From Nansenia antarctica (lineage: Eukaryota > Chordata > Actinopteri > Argentiniformes > Microstomatidae): a stretch of DNA of 64,000 nucleotides. The stretch covers positions 40,042,942-40,106,941 of the forward strand of contig OZ022342.1 in assembly GCA_963989245.1 (NCBI GenBank), read 5' to 3'. This document shows, one piece after another, positions 10,704-22,051 of this stretch; positions within the stretch are counted from its first letter, which is position 1, and each line of letters opens with the position of its first letter. The translations under genes were made by a program, and so were the position numbers. A model generated the notes under the pieces. The model had not been told where the DNA came from. It ran no database searches and saw only the letters and a program-made list of their open reading frames with translations.

Positions 10704-12039
10704 GTATCAAATGAAAGCTAACACCTGTGGGGTGACTGTAGAAGTCAAAATCAAATCAGAATCAAAATATATGTTACTGTGTCAGAGTAAATAGAGCTAG
10801 AACATTGTGAAAAAAATCAAATTCCGCCTAAAAAAATAACAGCTTTTAGAGTGAATATCAGCTTGGAAACCTGACCTTATAGCCCAAATCATCTAGGAAT
10901 CAGTACTCCAGGGTCTGATGAGTACTTGTGCCAAATTAGATGCTAGTAATGTGAGCCAATGCAACTTTGTACCTGTTTTAGTACAGGTATGTTTAGGCGG
11001 ACAACCAAAGACAGATCAGACTTTCTCATGTATCAAGACTGTAAAATTGATTATAGTTCATTGACATAATCACTATAGGTATACATTCCATCCAAATCCA
11101 ACTGTTTAGACTCTGTTTCCATCCAAATGTCATGATTGACCAGTCATTTGAAGCGTCAGAGCCAATAGAATAGCCAATAGGCGGGAAAAATGACTTTCGA
11201 GGACCAAAGATATGGAAATTCGGGGGTTGAAACCAAGCATGCTCGGTTTCGCTATGTGACGTGGCTGTAAACAAGGGCTTGTGACTCGCACTGTATTTAC
11301 CGGGCAAGGAAAAAACCGATACAGTCGTTTAGAATGGAATCTAATGAATCATTTGCAATATCGATAAACATTATTGATAAAGGTAAGCTCTTTATATCTG
11401 TTATATTAAACATAGACCCGACTCTTCCCCCAAATTTGGGGCGTTAATGTTCCACAGCCCTGATTGGATGACGGTACGGTCACTACCTCTCATGAGAACC
11501 AAAACAAACCCACATTATGGTAGAAATGGTGGAAATTATCTAGATAGCTAACACAATGGTATAAAGTCAGCCTAAGATGTTTAGCCATGCATGTATGAAC
11601 CTGAGTTTGAACCTGAATGGGAAGACCTTGGAAATGCAGAGATAGAGCCCTGCATGTATCCCAATGGTAAATTGTGGGTAATTAGTGTGCTGGCTTCAGC
11701 AAGTATAGTTATCCAAATAGTTAACGAGCATGCAGGTAGCAAACATATCAAAATTAGGGTTGTCAATCGCTTGCGATTAAAAAAAATGTGAACACATTTT
11801 TAACGCAAATTAATCATATTACCAAATTGTATATTAGAACTACAGCCATTAGTCAGGATACGATTCCATTACAGAACCTCCACTAGTGAGCACAAATCAG
11901 GATGGCCGAAGTAGTCAGGTCGATCAGCAGGCACTGGGTTCGCCTGAAGAAGGTCTATGAAAGACTGAAAGCTTGCGCAATAAAACATCGATTTTTGCTC
12001 TTTTCATTCTTCTCAGTAATATAAACTATGGTGCACTGC
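10704..12039. other. Unassigned sequence with two small exon-like stretches
   Basis: No family recognised. 11333-11380 reads MESNESFAISINIIDK before GTAAGC, and 11591-11791 is an acidic open frame (MYEPEFEPEWEDLG); neither has further support. At 11950-11990 the phrase CCTGAAGAAGGTCTATGA ... GCGCAATAAAACATCG resembles the end of Penelope-like or SINE retroelements, a weak impression only. Confidence 0.35.
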
Positions 12040-12740
12040 GTACATATGTGACACCGTTTCATTAAAAGGTCCTCGTGTCGGGAATTGTGAAACCTCGCAA
12101 TTGAGCCAAACAAGTCTTGAAGCGATGAAGAACCCACTCGATATCATAACCAATAGTTTTACATTCACTAAATACCTACATTTAGTTAGCAAAGTCGGGT
12201 GGGGGGTATTAGTGTGGCAGTGTGTGTAGCCACACCCACCCCAGCTGTATTTAAATAGCCATGTGCGTGTGGACCTGTTTGTTGACAAGTTTACAAGATG
12301 GATGCTGAAGCTCTCGCTAATGCTATCAACAGAATTTCAAAAGCAGGCAGAAATATCGACAGTGGGCAATTAATGAACTCCTTCATATTGGACTATACAT
12401 AACGGGAACTCCGATAAGACAACGGAATTTCAGACATTGATCTCCGCATCAGTTCACTATTCATGGCACAGTCGTCTGCAGACAGACCTTCTGCTGTGTT
12501 CTTGGGTAAGTTTTAGTGAGTTACGTGTGTTGTTTACTAGGATTTTGTGTTTACTTAGGATAGCCAAACAGTTATGTGTTGTTTTGTGAGTAAGGTAGAT
12601 AGCGCCTTTGTTAGTTAAGCAATCACACACAAGAGGGAGTGCTGTTATACGGAATATCAGCACGGCTGTGATTCGGTTGTAGGTACGAGGCCGCAGCTGT
12701 TTCATGTCACACCGTTTCATGTCACACCCAGTTCACACTG
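12040..12740 (+). repeat. Unidentified repeat family D, copy 1
   Basis: Closely matches 48118-49900 once the hAT at 48198-49297 is removed: CATATGTGAC, TTTCATTAAAAGGTCCTC, AACCCACTCGATATCATAAC, GTGGCAGTGTGTGTAGCCAC, then an exon-like ATG at 12298 (MDAEALANAINRIS) and a GGTAAG donor at about 12504. The copy has stops in that frame. It may be the 5' part of a DNA transposon whose coding region lies elsewhere; I cannot name the family. The Harbinger element is inserted just downstream. Confidence 0.6.
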
Positions 12741-13046
12741 TTTCAAGTAATCTTATTCAACTAAAGCCCTGTCCGGACGGCATATAAATTACCTGAGGAC
12801 CTCGGTAATATATGTTTTACCTGGGGTAATTCGGTAATTTTTATCCCGTCCGGACCGACCATATCAGTGATTTACTCCGGGGACCCCAGTAATTATTCCG
12901 TCTGGAATTACCTACTGTTTTTCAGCAAACCCTGAGGTCCTCTGATAATTATATTACCGTCCGGATCGACATGTCAGTATTTGGTACGCATTGCATGATT
13001 TCGCTCGCGATATTAACACTAGCATTTCCGGTTTTGACCACAAACA

Positions 13047-14783
13047 ATGGATGTGGTTTGGGACATTATTGACTCCCTTGAATCTTCACTATCTACGCCT
13101 GTCATCCCCTCATGGCGACCAATAATAAGAAGAAGAGTGATCAAATCGATCAGAAGAGCCAGGTCTTGCAAGCTGCAGAGATGGGCCACACTTATGACGG
13201 TTGCCGGTAAGCTCTTCGATGAACTGCTAATAATAGCTAGCTAGCCAAATAATGTTAGCCAACACAGCCCCACTGTTCTCTACTGCAGTGCTACTGAAAT
13301 AGTCACATGTTGCTTAAATCGGAGGGGAGGGGAATCCTTACCCGTTTCCTTAAGTCGTATCTCAAATATGAACGTTATCCATGGGTACCCCCATCAGTAG
13401 CACTGCAACTGTGGGACAGTTCGGACAGCCCAGCCGTGACTCTGGGCTTATATGTAATAAACCAGTCGCGGCTTGGGCTAGTCTTAACCCAACCCAACAC
13501 ATCTTACCCTACATTTAAAACATCCTTGATCTTACCCCCCTGTATTATTAATGTTTTGCTCAATGCACCCACATTGGAATAAAGCTAAATTCACCAAAAA
13601 AGAATGTTGTTTGCACCATACTGTATTACAAAAAATACTGTCGATTAGGGCCAGCAGTTGTATTGTTTTTTTAAAGACCACCTTTCTCTGCCTTCTATAT
13701 TACAGTGAACAGTTGGTGTCCCACCCCCAGCGCACCATGGGAGCGGAGAAGTCTGTTTTGGGAATGTGACGTCCTGCAAAACTTTGATGACACCTGAGTG
13801 GTACCGTAACTTCCGAATGCCACAAACAACATTCCTCAACCTCTGTGACCAGCTTCGCCAGTATGTCAACCCCAAAACCACGGTGATGAAAGGCCCAGTC
13901 TCCCTGGAAAAAAGAGTGGCGGTCACTCTGTACAAGCTTGCAAGCAATGTTGAATTCCACGACCTGGGCAACCTGTTTGGAATTGGAAAAAGCACTGCAT
14001 GCGACATCTTTTGGGAGGTGTGTCAGGCACTCTGCAAATTGAAGAGAGTGTATGTTAGAAGACCTACAACTGTACCTGAAGTGAAAGCCATCACTGGAGG
14101 ATTTGAGAGGAAAACTGGATTCCCAATGTGCGCTGGAGCCCTGGATGGTACACACATACCGATTGTAGCACCATCTGCCTACCATACCGACTACCACAAC
14201 AGAAAAGGCTGGTACAGTGTCCAATTGCAGACGCTGGTTGACCATGAGTACAAGTTCATGGACTTTGACGTTGGCTGGCTAGGAAAGTGCCATGATTCTT
14301 TTGTTTTTGAAAACTCTCGTCTTTGCCAAAAACTTGATAATGGCACATTCTTCCCCCCCCTTACCAAGAACATACAAGGTGTTGACATACCAGTGCTAAT
14401 TCTTGCTGACTCCGCCTACCAGCCTCACAACAAACATCATGAAGCCATACCCAGACGGCACAGCAAGGGGACCTCAAAAACAGTTCAACGAATGCTTGAG
14501 CAGTGCTCGCATTCATGTTGAGCATGCTTTTGGGCGCTTAAAAGGACGGTGGCGTTCCATTATGAAGAGGAATGACTCACAAACAGAACATGTGAAATAC
14601 ATAGTAGCAGCCTGCATTGTTTTGCACAACTTTTGTGAGATACAGAAGCTCGACTACACACCAACGCTCCCAGGAGAGGACAACCCACCCGAGCAGCCTG
14701 CAGATGACGACACACCTGCCCAGCCTGAGGAAGAAGACCCTGCAGAGGGGATCCTCCCTGCACTTACCACTGCAGATCCGTGA
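13047..14783 (+). pseudogene. PIF/Harbinger DDE transposase (HARBI1-like), two frameshifts
   Basis: Exon 1 is 13047-13206 (MDVVWDIIDSLESS, ending before GTAAGC); exon 2 starts at 13706 after TTACAG in a consistent phase. Exon 2 carries WERRSLFWECDVLQNFDD, then shifts frame near 13790 and continues TPEWYRNFRMPQTTF. The DDE_Tnp_4 core has Asp in CAGALDGTHIPI, Asp in LADSAYQP and, after a second shift with a small deletion near 14425, Glu in ARIHVEHAFGRLKGRW. All three catalytic residues remain visible. The acidic proline-rich tail ends at 14783. The enzyme joins with the Myb/SANT partner encoded on the opposite strand to excise the element at TWA targets. The two shifts make this copy inactive as read. 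Confidence 0.85.
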
Positions 14784-15198
14784 AGCTCTAGTCGCACACA
14801 TTGCAGGCAGACAGGCAGTAGGATGAATTGTATATCAAAAACGTATCTTTATTTAAAGATTTTATTTTGGTTGCTGACAGGTGAAAAGCACTACAGTTGT
14901 GAAGCATGGATCTTCTCCACAAACAAAGTTAACAACTTCAACGAAAAGTAGTGTTCAGTTAAAATAAAAGTATAAATGTAAAAGTAAAAATATGTACAGT
15001 GTACAATTGTCAGCACCTGAGAACTTAAGTGCCCCCCAAGATGGGTTGTTTTTTTAACAGTCTGGAAAAATAAATAAATAAAATGTAACATACCCACAGT
15101 ATTTAACACTTATTTTCACTTCCTATGCCTAAACATGATTCAACATTGGCTAGGACAGGGCTGTAGTTCTGTATCAGACCAGAGCTACTCTAAACTTA

Positions 15199-15395
15199 GT
15201 AACACACGACTAGTCACTTCGCTTTGCTCCTTCCCAAGTCGTACTCATACCCCATGTTTTTACCCCAAATTTTTTGTGGGAACATTGTATTACTCATTAA
15301 AAAGTATGGCTAGTTTTAATACAATGTTCCCACAAAAAATTAGGGGTACGAGCATGACTAGGAAGGAGCAAAGCAAAGTGACTAGTCGTGTGTTA
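15199..15395. repeat. Foldback (palindromic) insertion
   Basis: TAACACACGACTAGTCACTT at the left is mirrored by AAGTGACTAGTCGTGTGTTA at the right. The arms run about 90 bp each, through GCTCCTTCC, GGGAACATTGTATTA and their complements, around a short loop near 15297. It lies between the converging Harbinger genes and holds no frame. Probably a MITE. Confidence 0.85.
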
Positions 15396-15418
15396 TGGCT
15401 ACCCTAAACTACAGGCTT

Positions 15419-16850
15419 CTAAGGAGAGTCTGGCTGGTAAATTGGTGTAGCCATTGGAGCTGGTGGCATAGGAGCTCCATATGGAAATGTGGTTGTGTCA
15501 GCCAAAGAACCTGGATACATAGGAGGATACATACAAGTGGGTGGTGGTGTAGGCATCATACGCTGCATAAACTGCATCATCATTAGTCGATTATCATGAG
15601 AGCGCCTCTCTTCAGCCTCCATTCTTTTAATATCAAAGTCGAGGCGTGACCTCTCGAGATCCAACCGCCTGCTTTCCACCTCCCGCTCCCATGCGAATTT
15701 CTCCTTTTCATGTCTGAGAGACTCACTTTCCTTGTCGTGGTCAAGCAGTCGGTCAATACTTTTATCCAGAGCTTCCATGATTTTGGTCTTTCTGCCTTTG
15801 ATAATTGCATCCATGAGATGGAGGTATATGAAACACACTTCTAAAATGAGAATGTATTAGTAGACCTCTTACCTTGTGGAGTGCCATTGGATTTGCTTGT
15901 GCTGGAACTCTGATCTCTGTCAGCTGCTCTGCCAAAGTCAGTCTCAGTATCAGGGGGTTCAGTTGGGGATTCTGAAATAAACAACAGCCACGTATTATTA
16001 TTATACTAGTAGCAGTAATGCCTACATGATCTAGTCTACTCACTGTAAAAAATGGTAGTACTAGTATAGTTGTTGTAACGTTAGTGGTAGTCGTACATCC
16101 ACTCACTATTTGTAAAAAGATATTTGAAATAAGGATGGTGATATCCAATCTTACCAGATGACTCTACAGTCTCATCACCAGAGCTGAAGTTGTCCATGTG
16201 AGCATGTCCAGGATTAGTCATAGGACGACAACCTGTTGATATCAACCAAAGTTCAGTTAGTTAGCTGTCCATGTAGAATGCTTATTATGATAATGTCACA
16301 ATTCAGCCATCCATTTAGCCATCCAGCCCATCTGCTAATTATCCAGCCACCCATCTAGACAGTTAATATTAGCAGACACAATTGCACCAGTCAAGTAGCT
16401 AGTTGGGCCTAATAACGTTACAGTGCACTAGCAAGTGCTAGCTAGCTACATCGTTTGCCAAACAGCCATCTAGGAAGCTGCTAGCACTAGCCAACTAGCT
16501 AACGTTAGCCTGCTAGCATGCAATACAATGTTTAACTTACCCAAAACAGCATCGATTTCGGAGAAGTACTGAGAGTACATGGGGTCTGAACCGGTTCTCC
16601 TGTTGTGCTTGATGCTTTCTCTGTATTTCTTTTTTAGGTAGTCGATCCTTTCACGGCACTTCGTCGTTTCAAATCTCGTCTTTACCGACAGAGATTTGTC
16701 ACAGACCTGCTTGTAAATTTCATCCCAAATGTTGTGGTTGTGGATGGATTGCTCGAAAAGGCGTTGGATGCTTGGTTCCCCCCACACTGAGATGAGACAT
16801 AAAGTCTCCTCTCGGGTCCAGTGTCGCGTTTTAGGCGGCATGTCTGACAA
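15419..16850 (-). CDS. Harbinger Myb/SANT-like DNA-binding protein, four exons
   Basis: Minus-strand exons 16850-16541, 16232-16155, 15971-15873 and 15840-15419, all with GT/AG borders and matching phases. The start is ATG at 16850 (MSDMPPKT) or 16841. Exon 1 is a Myb/SANT-like trihelix domain (RHWTREETLCLISVWGE, then the IWDEIYKQV and RIDYLKKKY helices). Exons 2 and 3 are Ser/Thr/acidic linkers. Exon 4 is a long charged coiled coil (DKSIDRLLDHDKESESLRHE and on) ending in a Met/Pro/Tyr-rich tail. In PIF/Harbinger elements this protein brings the transposase into the nucleus and to the ends. Unlike its transposase partner it has no stop or shift that I can see, so it may still be translated if transcribed. 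Confidence 0.8.
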
Positions 16851-17113
16851 GTACTTTTCCGAAAGAGCGGGACAGCTTCTTCTTCTGTGGTGTTAAATGG
16901 CAGCTACATGTGCGTTGTGTTGTGGGTCTGACGAAACATCCGGGAACAGCTTCTTCTTCTGTGAGGTTAAATGGCAGCTTGCACGCGAAACGCAAACATG
17001 CATGGAGATTTTTTATTCCATCCGGATCGGTCATTAAAATCACTGGGGTCCTAGGGTAAAACAATATTACCGAGGTCCTCAGGTAATTCATATGCCGTCC
17101 GGACAGGGCTTAA

Positions 17114-17499
17114 GAGTGTGAAATGTCTCTTCAGAGACACTATGGCATTCCGCTTCTTAAATAGGCCTACTCACTGTAGCTGTTTTGGTACTTGGTACTA
17201 ATTTACAGGCATGCTGTTGTCACTTTTTAGCAGACATAAGTTTCTGTTCTTTATGTGGTTGTCTGCTAATTAAGTCTGGAATTCATTATGGAAATATTTA
17301 AGTATCTGAATATAAAATAGCAAAAGGTAGCCTGGTTTCTTCAAATTGTATAGAAAAGGTATTTAATTATCTTTTGCAAAAGGAGAACAGTTTGCAAGCA
17401 TATCAAGACAAGTCTTTAACAGTGAAACATCTCAGAAAAGTCCTTTCAGAGAGGAGACATGGCATTTTTATACACAGGTTATGTCACAGTTTGGAGTGA
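17114..17499. other. Unassigned sequence right of Harbinger
   Basis: It continues the pre-insertion sequence; GTGTGAAATGTCTCTTCAGA and CAGTGAAACATCTCAGAAAA echo each other loosely. No gene or family recognised. Confidence 0.4.
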
Positions 17500-17790
17500 A
17501 CACCCTTAAACCTTCCCGGCACCAAATATTTGATTCTCCAACACACACCCTCGCACAGAAGACCAAGACGAGCGTATGAAAATAATCATCTTTATTTCAA
17601 ATGTCATATTACACATTGCTAAAATCCATATACATTGACTACTTTAAAATCCACCCTTCCAACCCACCCCCAGTACACTCACTACCCTTCCCTGACTTAC
17701 AATGTGGGGATGAGGAGCCCTTACAAGTGGGTGTACTATCAGATAATAAATAACAACTGTGAACAAGGGGAAAACACACACTGTACCCTG

Positions 17791-18755
17791 GTAATCTGAG
17801 GTCCAGCCCCTGCTCATCGACGGAGGGAGCGTGGAGAGAGTCTCAACCCTCCGATTCCTGGGGGTGCACATACAGGATGACCTGTCCTGGAAGAACAACA
17901 CAGCAGCCATCATCAAGAAGGCACAACAGCGGCTCTTCTTCCTGAGAGTCCTCAGGAAAGACCACATCAGACAGGAGATGCTGGTGGCCTTCTACCGCTG
18001 CGCAGTGGAGAGCATCCTCACCTACTGCATCTGCAACTGGTTCTCCAGCTGCACAGCCGCAGAGAGGAATGCGCTACAGAGAGTCGTGAGAACAGCCCAG
18101 AAGATCACCGGCGCCCCCCTCCCCTCTCTGGAAGAGCTGTACAACACATGCTGCCTCAGGAAGGCCTCCAAGATCTCCAGAGACCCATCCCACCCTGGGT
18201 ACGAACACTTTGCTCGGCTGCCCTCGAACAGGCGGTACAGGACCATGTTCGCAAGGACAAACAGACTGAAGCTCAGCTTCTACCCCAGGGCCATCCAGGC
18301 CCTGAACACAGCAAAGACCTAGGTTCTGGGCCCTGGACAGTCTGGACGGATTGATGGCAGCTGCTGGATTGAAAATCAGGTGTAGTGCTGAGGCACAAAT
18401 GTGTACATTTCAAGCCTGCAAACTGCGACACTTTAAATGAATGTGCAATAACACTATGTGCAATATGACAACCCTAGGGTACATAAGGTTGCAGAGAATA
18501 GGAAATGTTAGAATAGGTATAGCATAGCATAGCGTACAGCACAGTGTTTTATTTGTACAGTATAGTGGATAGTGTACACAGCCTTTATTTATGTAAACCA
18601 GCTCCTTTCCCTTCTTGTTTTTTTCTAGTTTTTTTTTCTTTTCTTTCCTAGCACCAGGGGAGCCCCCCCTCCCAAATTTCGTTGTTTGGTACCTGTACTA
18701 TATCAATGACAATAAAGACCATTCATTCAGTCATTCATTCATTCATTCATTCATC
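17791..18755 (+). mobile_element. 5'-truncated CR1/Rex1-type LINE
   Basis: Only the C-terminal part of ORF2 (17815-18322) and the 3' tail remain. The tail ends AGCACCAGGGGAGCC ... TTGTTTGGTACCTGTACTAT ... CAATGACAATAAAGACC followed by (ATTC)n to 18755. The same tail recurs at 54236-54352. Truncation at the 5' end and a simple-repeat 3' end are typical of target-primed LINE insertion. Confidence 0.8.
17815..18322 (+). pseudogene. LINE reverse transcriptase, C-terminal part
   Basis: An open frame of about 165 codons with the post-polymerase region of fish CR1/Rex1-group LINEs: VSTLRFLGVHIQDDLSWKNN, KKAQQRLFFLRVLRK, ILTYCICNWFSSCTAAERNA, LQRVVRTAQKITG, HPGYEHFARLPSNRRYR, and a final FYPRAIQALN. 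No catalytic palm is present, so it is non-functional. The frame itself is free of stops, suggesting a fairly recent insertion. Confidence 0.8.
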
Positions 18756-19590
18756 ATAATTTAGGGAGGACACTGCAAATATCAAAAGAGTACACTGCAC
18801 TCGATAAGACAATCTCTGGCACGGCAATCATCAAACAGGAACACTGCACTCGATATAATGGTAATAATAAGGCACTGCAATCAGGAACCAATAGGGTACT
18901 ACACTGCACACGTGATGATACTCCCATAAGTACCCACCCGTGGTGCTATCCGTCATCTCCCACCCATCTACAGGGACTTACAGTGCTGGACTAGGTGGAG
19001 AGGGTTTGAGGGAAGGCGCACATGACATACAAACAGAGTTCAGGTGCGTGGGGTAGGCTCTCCTCCTCAGCGCTACCCCACAAAAATCAAAACCAAAGAA
19101 ATAAACAAAGAGTCTCTATTTGCCTGAGTTGAAACGAGGCCTGTCGTTGTGACGTCGGAGGGGCTCCGCCTCCGAGAATCCCCAAGCTCACCGGTATCCA
19201 GAGCGACTCGGCAGTAGAGTGATTTTCCCCAGCGATTTCCCAGTAGAGTCCCCCCGTCAGCAACCACCGTCGGCTCGGCTCCACCGAATAGTCCGCCGTC
19301 GGCGGCCACCACTCGACCAGGCAGCGCCTCGACCAGGCAGTCAATCCGCCACACAGGCACTCCACTAACTGCAATATAGGTTTGTCGTACAAAACAGCAT
19401 GTGTCCACTCACGACAATACAACCCCCATGTCTCCCTCCCAGTCCCTCCTAAAACTCTGGGGTTTTTAAAAGGCGCAACAGCCAATCCACTGGCTAGTGC
19501 GCCCAATCAACCAAACCCAGGGCAGCTGTGCTCACAGACGTGCCCGCAAACTACCCACGGCTAGTCCCGCTTTCATCTCGTGACAGTTAC

Positions 19591-20579
19591 AGTCACACCC
19601 TCAGGTAGGGTTCATGCCAATCACGTTGGGGGGAGGTCACAGGTGAGGAAGAGAAAGGAAGGTGTTGTGGGTGAATCTGGCCCTCCCTTCCTTACTGTAT
19701 AACAAGGGTACAGAGGGAGGGCTCCAGAGTGAACAAAGGCAGAGCAATCACTCTGGTGTGGATCAACATTGTCTTGAGTTTCTAGGCATCAAGACAGACT
19801 ATGGAAAACAAAAGGAGGTGAACTATTAAAATGTATCTGTTGTCTAGCAAATGTTGAATCTTGAGCAGAGGAATCTAGTTTTCATTGTAGACTGGGGTCG
19901 TCAATATGTTGATTCTGCCCAGACAGTCTGACTCAGTGACTTTTCCAAGAGTAGCAATGTCAAAATGACAAAATGTCTTATCAAACTAATAATTTTCGCC
20001 TACATCCTCTAACCAGTTTGTCATGCATGTCTTTATTAAACCAAGCTGAGATGTTCCTCTAACCAGTTTGTCATGTCTTTATTCCAACAGCACACATATT
20101 TTTGTTTTATCTCCCCCCTAAAATACAAGTAAATACTAGCCTACCTATTATTGCGATTAAATTGAAGTTTTAATCAATTGACAGCACTAACAATCTATTT
20201 ATGTTACTATTTTCAGCTTACTAGCTAATTATTTTAGAACTATGAATGATGCATTGATATTGACATTTACTTTTACTGCATATATCCTCCTGTTGCTAGG
20301 CACACAAGGACTAACTGTGATATATTCAACTGAAGCCTTGTCGTAACATCAAGAATTGGGCCAGTGACACACCATAAATGGCTTCAAAAAAGCAGCTTGG
20401 TTTTCAAAATGTTTTTTGTTTTTTTACATGCAAAACATCAATTTCACATTTTCACAGTGTTTATTCAATATTCCATTGTGCAAATACCATACAAAAGGCA
20501 TGGACAGTAGCATTTACACTGAGGGGGCCTTCATTATTGCTAACAAAAATCCAACTATGGTGGTAAGCAGAGTCAAACA
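19591..20579. other. Unassigned sequence with a small tandem duplication
   Basis: No gene found. TCCTCTAACCAGTTTGTCAT occurs at about 20006 and again at about 20056, each followed by a TCTTTATT phrase, a local 50-bp duplication. The rest is AT-rich single-copy-looking sequence. Confidence 0.45.
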
Positions 20580-20642
20580 GAGAGGGAGAGAGAGAGAGAG
20601 CGAGAGAGTGTGAGAGAGAGAGCATAGAGAAAGAGAGAGTGA
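20578..20642. repeat. (GA)n microsatellite
   Basis: Interrupted GAGAGA tract (GAGAGGGAGAGAGAGAGAGA and on). Confidence 0.9.
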
Positions 20643-20837
20643 GGTTCTATCATTTATAATGTGGCAGCCATGCTCCCCTCCATATCTCTGTGTGTGTGTC
20701 TCCTCTGCTGTGCTGTAGCCTTGAGGGAAACACCAGACAAGGACAGAGCGTGTGCTGCCACTGATGCGTCGGTGGAGGAGATACATCTTGTTGCGCAGTG
20801 TGCTAAATGACAAAATGATATCTCATCAGAGAGCCAC

Positions 20838-20884
20838 CCGTGTGTGTGCGTGTGTGTGTATGTGTGTGTGTGTGTGTGTGTGTG
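20838..20884. repeat. (TG)n microsatellite
   Basis: Imperfect TG tract with a few GC or TA interruptions. Confidence 0.9.
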
Positions 20885-21029
20885 AGTCAGAGCAAGTGTC
20901 TGGGTGCATTACTGCCTTTGGTTCTGCAGTAGGGATGCACGGTATTATACTACTATTTGTTGATGCCTGTGGGGGGCTGGGGGCGGGACAAATACAAATA
21001 AAGCTTTTAATATGTTAACCATTGATCCT

Positions 21030-21500
21030 TCTTCTAAAATAAACTCTGGAGTATTGGCAGGCCCGCAATCCCACTTTGAAGGGACTCCATGATTACACTG
21101 ATCAATGCCAAGCTGTCCACAATCAATCCCCCCACATAACAGTTAATTACAGCTGGGGCTGATTTTTAGGTGGGAAAAAGAGGAGAGGCCAATAGTATGA
21201 AAGGTGGAGAAGCATAGAGCTGGCTTAGTAAAGGGGGAGGTTGGAGGGGTGGGCAGGAGGCGGTGTATTAAACAGCTTGCAGAGGATATATGAAAATTAA
21301 ATTGGGTGAACAATTAGAGCTTGCCTTTCAGGGGGTCTCAGTTTCCCCCAGTTAATATGGCCCAGGCCCGCACAGGCGTTAGCTTCCCCCCTTGGTTCTA
21401 CAACAGCAGTGCTGGCTGGGGCTTATTAAGAAAATAGAAAAACGAATGGGGTTGAATTGAAGAAGGTGGATAACAATTGCTTACAGTGTCTTGTGTCATC
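21030..21500. other. Possible conserved non-coding sequence
   Basis: A stretch without repeats or coding frames, of balanced base composition, with several homeodomain-type cores (ACAGTTAATTACAGCTG, AATTAAATTGGG, CAATTAGAG). It looks unlike the transposon sequence around it. This is an impression from texture only; alignment to other fish would decide. Confidence 0.25.
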
Positions 21501-21767
21501 TTAAGAGCGATATTAGTTTCTTCGTCGCACCGTACAGGATTGCAGAGGCTGCCGCTAGTGGTAACAACTACAGATAATTAACAAGCAAAACAAAGTGACT
21601 TGTAAACTTGTAAAGTGTTGAACACAACAGATTGTGTGCTGAGAGAACATTGGGTAATACATTAATGAATTATAATACTCAAAGTGTGAAATAGGTTGTT
21701 TGGGAGAAGCTTTGGATCCTAAGTAACCTGTCCAATGGTGAGTTCATGTTGTTTGAAGTACAGTAGA

Positions 21768-21967
21768 GTGTTTCCCAACCCTCTCCTCGGGGCACCCCAG
21801 CCACTCCACATATTTGATCTGTTCCACCACCAGCACACCTGATTCAACTAATCAAGTACAAACCATAATTGCTTTGTACTTGATTAGTTGAATCAGGTGT
21901 GCTGGTGGTGGAACAGGTCAAATATGTGGTGCGGCTGGGGTGCCCCGAGGAGAGGGTTGGGAAACAC
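21768..21967. repeat. Foldback MITE
   Basis: GTGTTTCCCAACCCTCTCCT at the left mirrors AGGAGAGGGTTGGGAAACAC at the right. The arms of about 95 bp pass through CACCACCAGCACACCTGATT and its complement, around a loop near 21865. I do not see a clean target duplication. The ends resemble those of hAT-type MITEs (GTGTTTCCCA). Confidence 0.85.
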
Positions 21968-22051
21968 AGCGTAGCAGGTGTCAAAGCTGTGTGCTGGAGA
22001 ACCTTGTTGGTGCATAGATAAGATCAGATTGAACGTTATTGTCATTACAGA

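Larger units (their letters stand above)
12765..17110 (+). mobile_element. PIF/Harbinger element, full length
   Basis: The termini AGCCCTGTCCGGACGGCATA (12765) and TATGCCGTCCGGACAGGGCT (ending 17110) are inverted repeats that continue through AATTACCTGAGGACCTCGGT, at least 50 bp in all. They are flanked by TAA at 12762-12764 and 17111-17113, the usual 3-bp Harbinger target. Two convergent genes lie inside, the transposase (plus) and a Myb/SANT protein (minus), which is the canonical PIF/Harbinger pair. A foldback insertion separates their 3' ends. Confidence 0.92.
17500..19590 (-). mobile_element. Probable LTR relic, split by a LINE
   Basis: On the minus strand a unit starts TGTCACGAGATGAAAGCGGG (19586) and contains a TATA-like TTTTAAAAACC (about 19463). 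It later shows an AATAAAGATGATT polyadenylation-like block (17590), and near 17505-17520 TTTGGTGCCGGGA, which resembles a primer-binding site just past an LTR end. The LINE at 17791-18755 interrupts it. No gag or pol frame accompanies it and I found no second LTR, so this is a tentative solo-LTR call. It could also be unrelated sequence. Confidence 0.35.

Noticed and set aside
11880..12015. Hammerhead ribozyme of a Penelope-like element
   Set aside because: The flanking phrase looks Penelope-like, but I could not find the CTGATGA and GAAA core needed for the ribozyme.
13766..14783. A host HARBI1 gene
   Set aside because: It lies inside Harbinger TIRs with a TAA duplication and has two frame shifts, so it is the element's own transposase.
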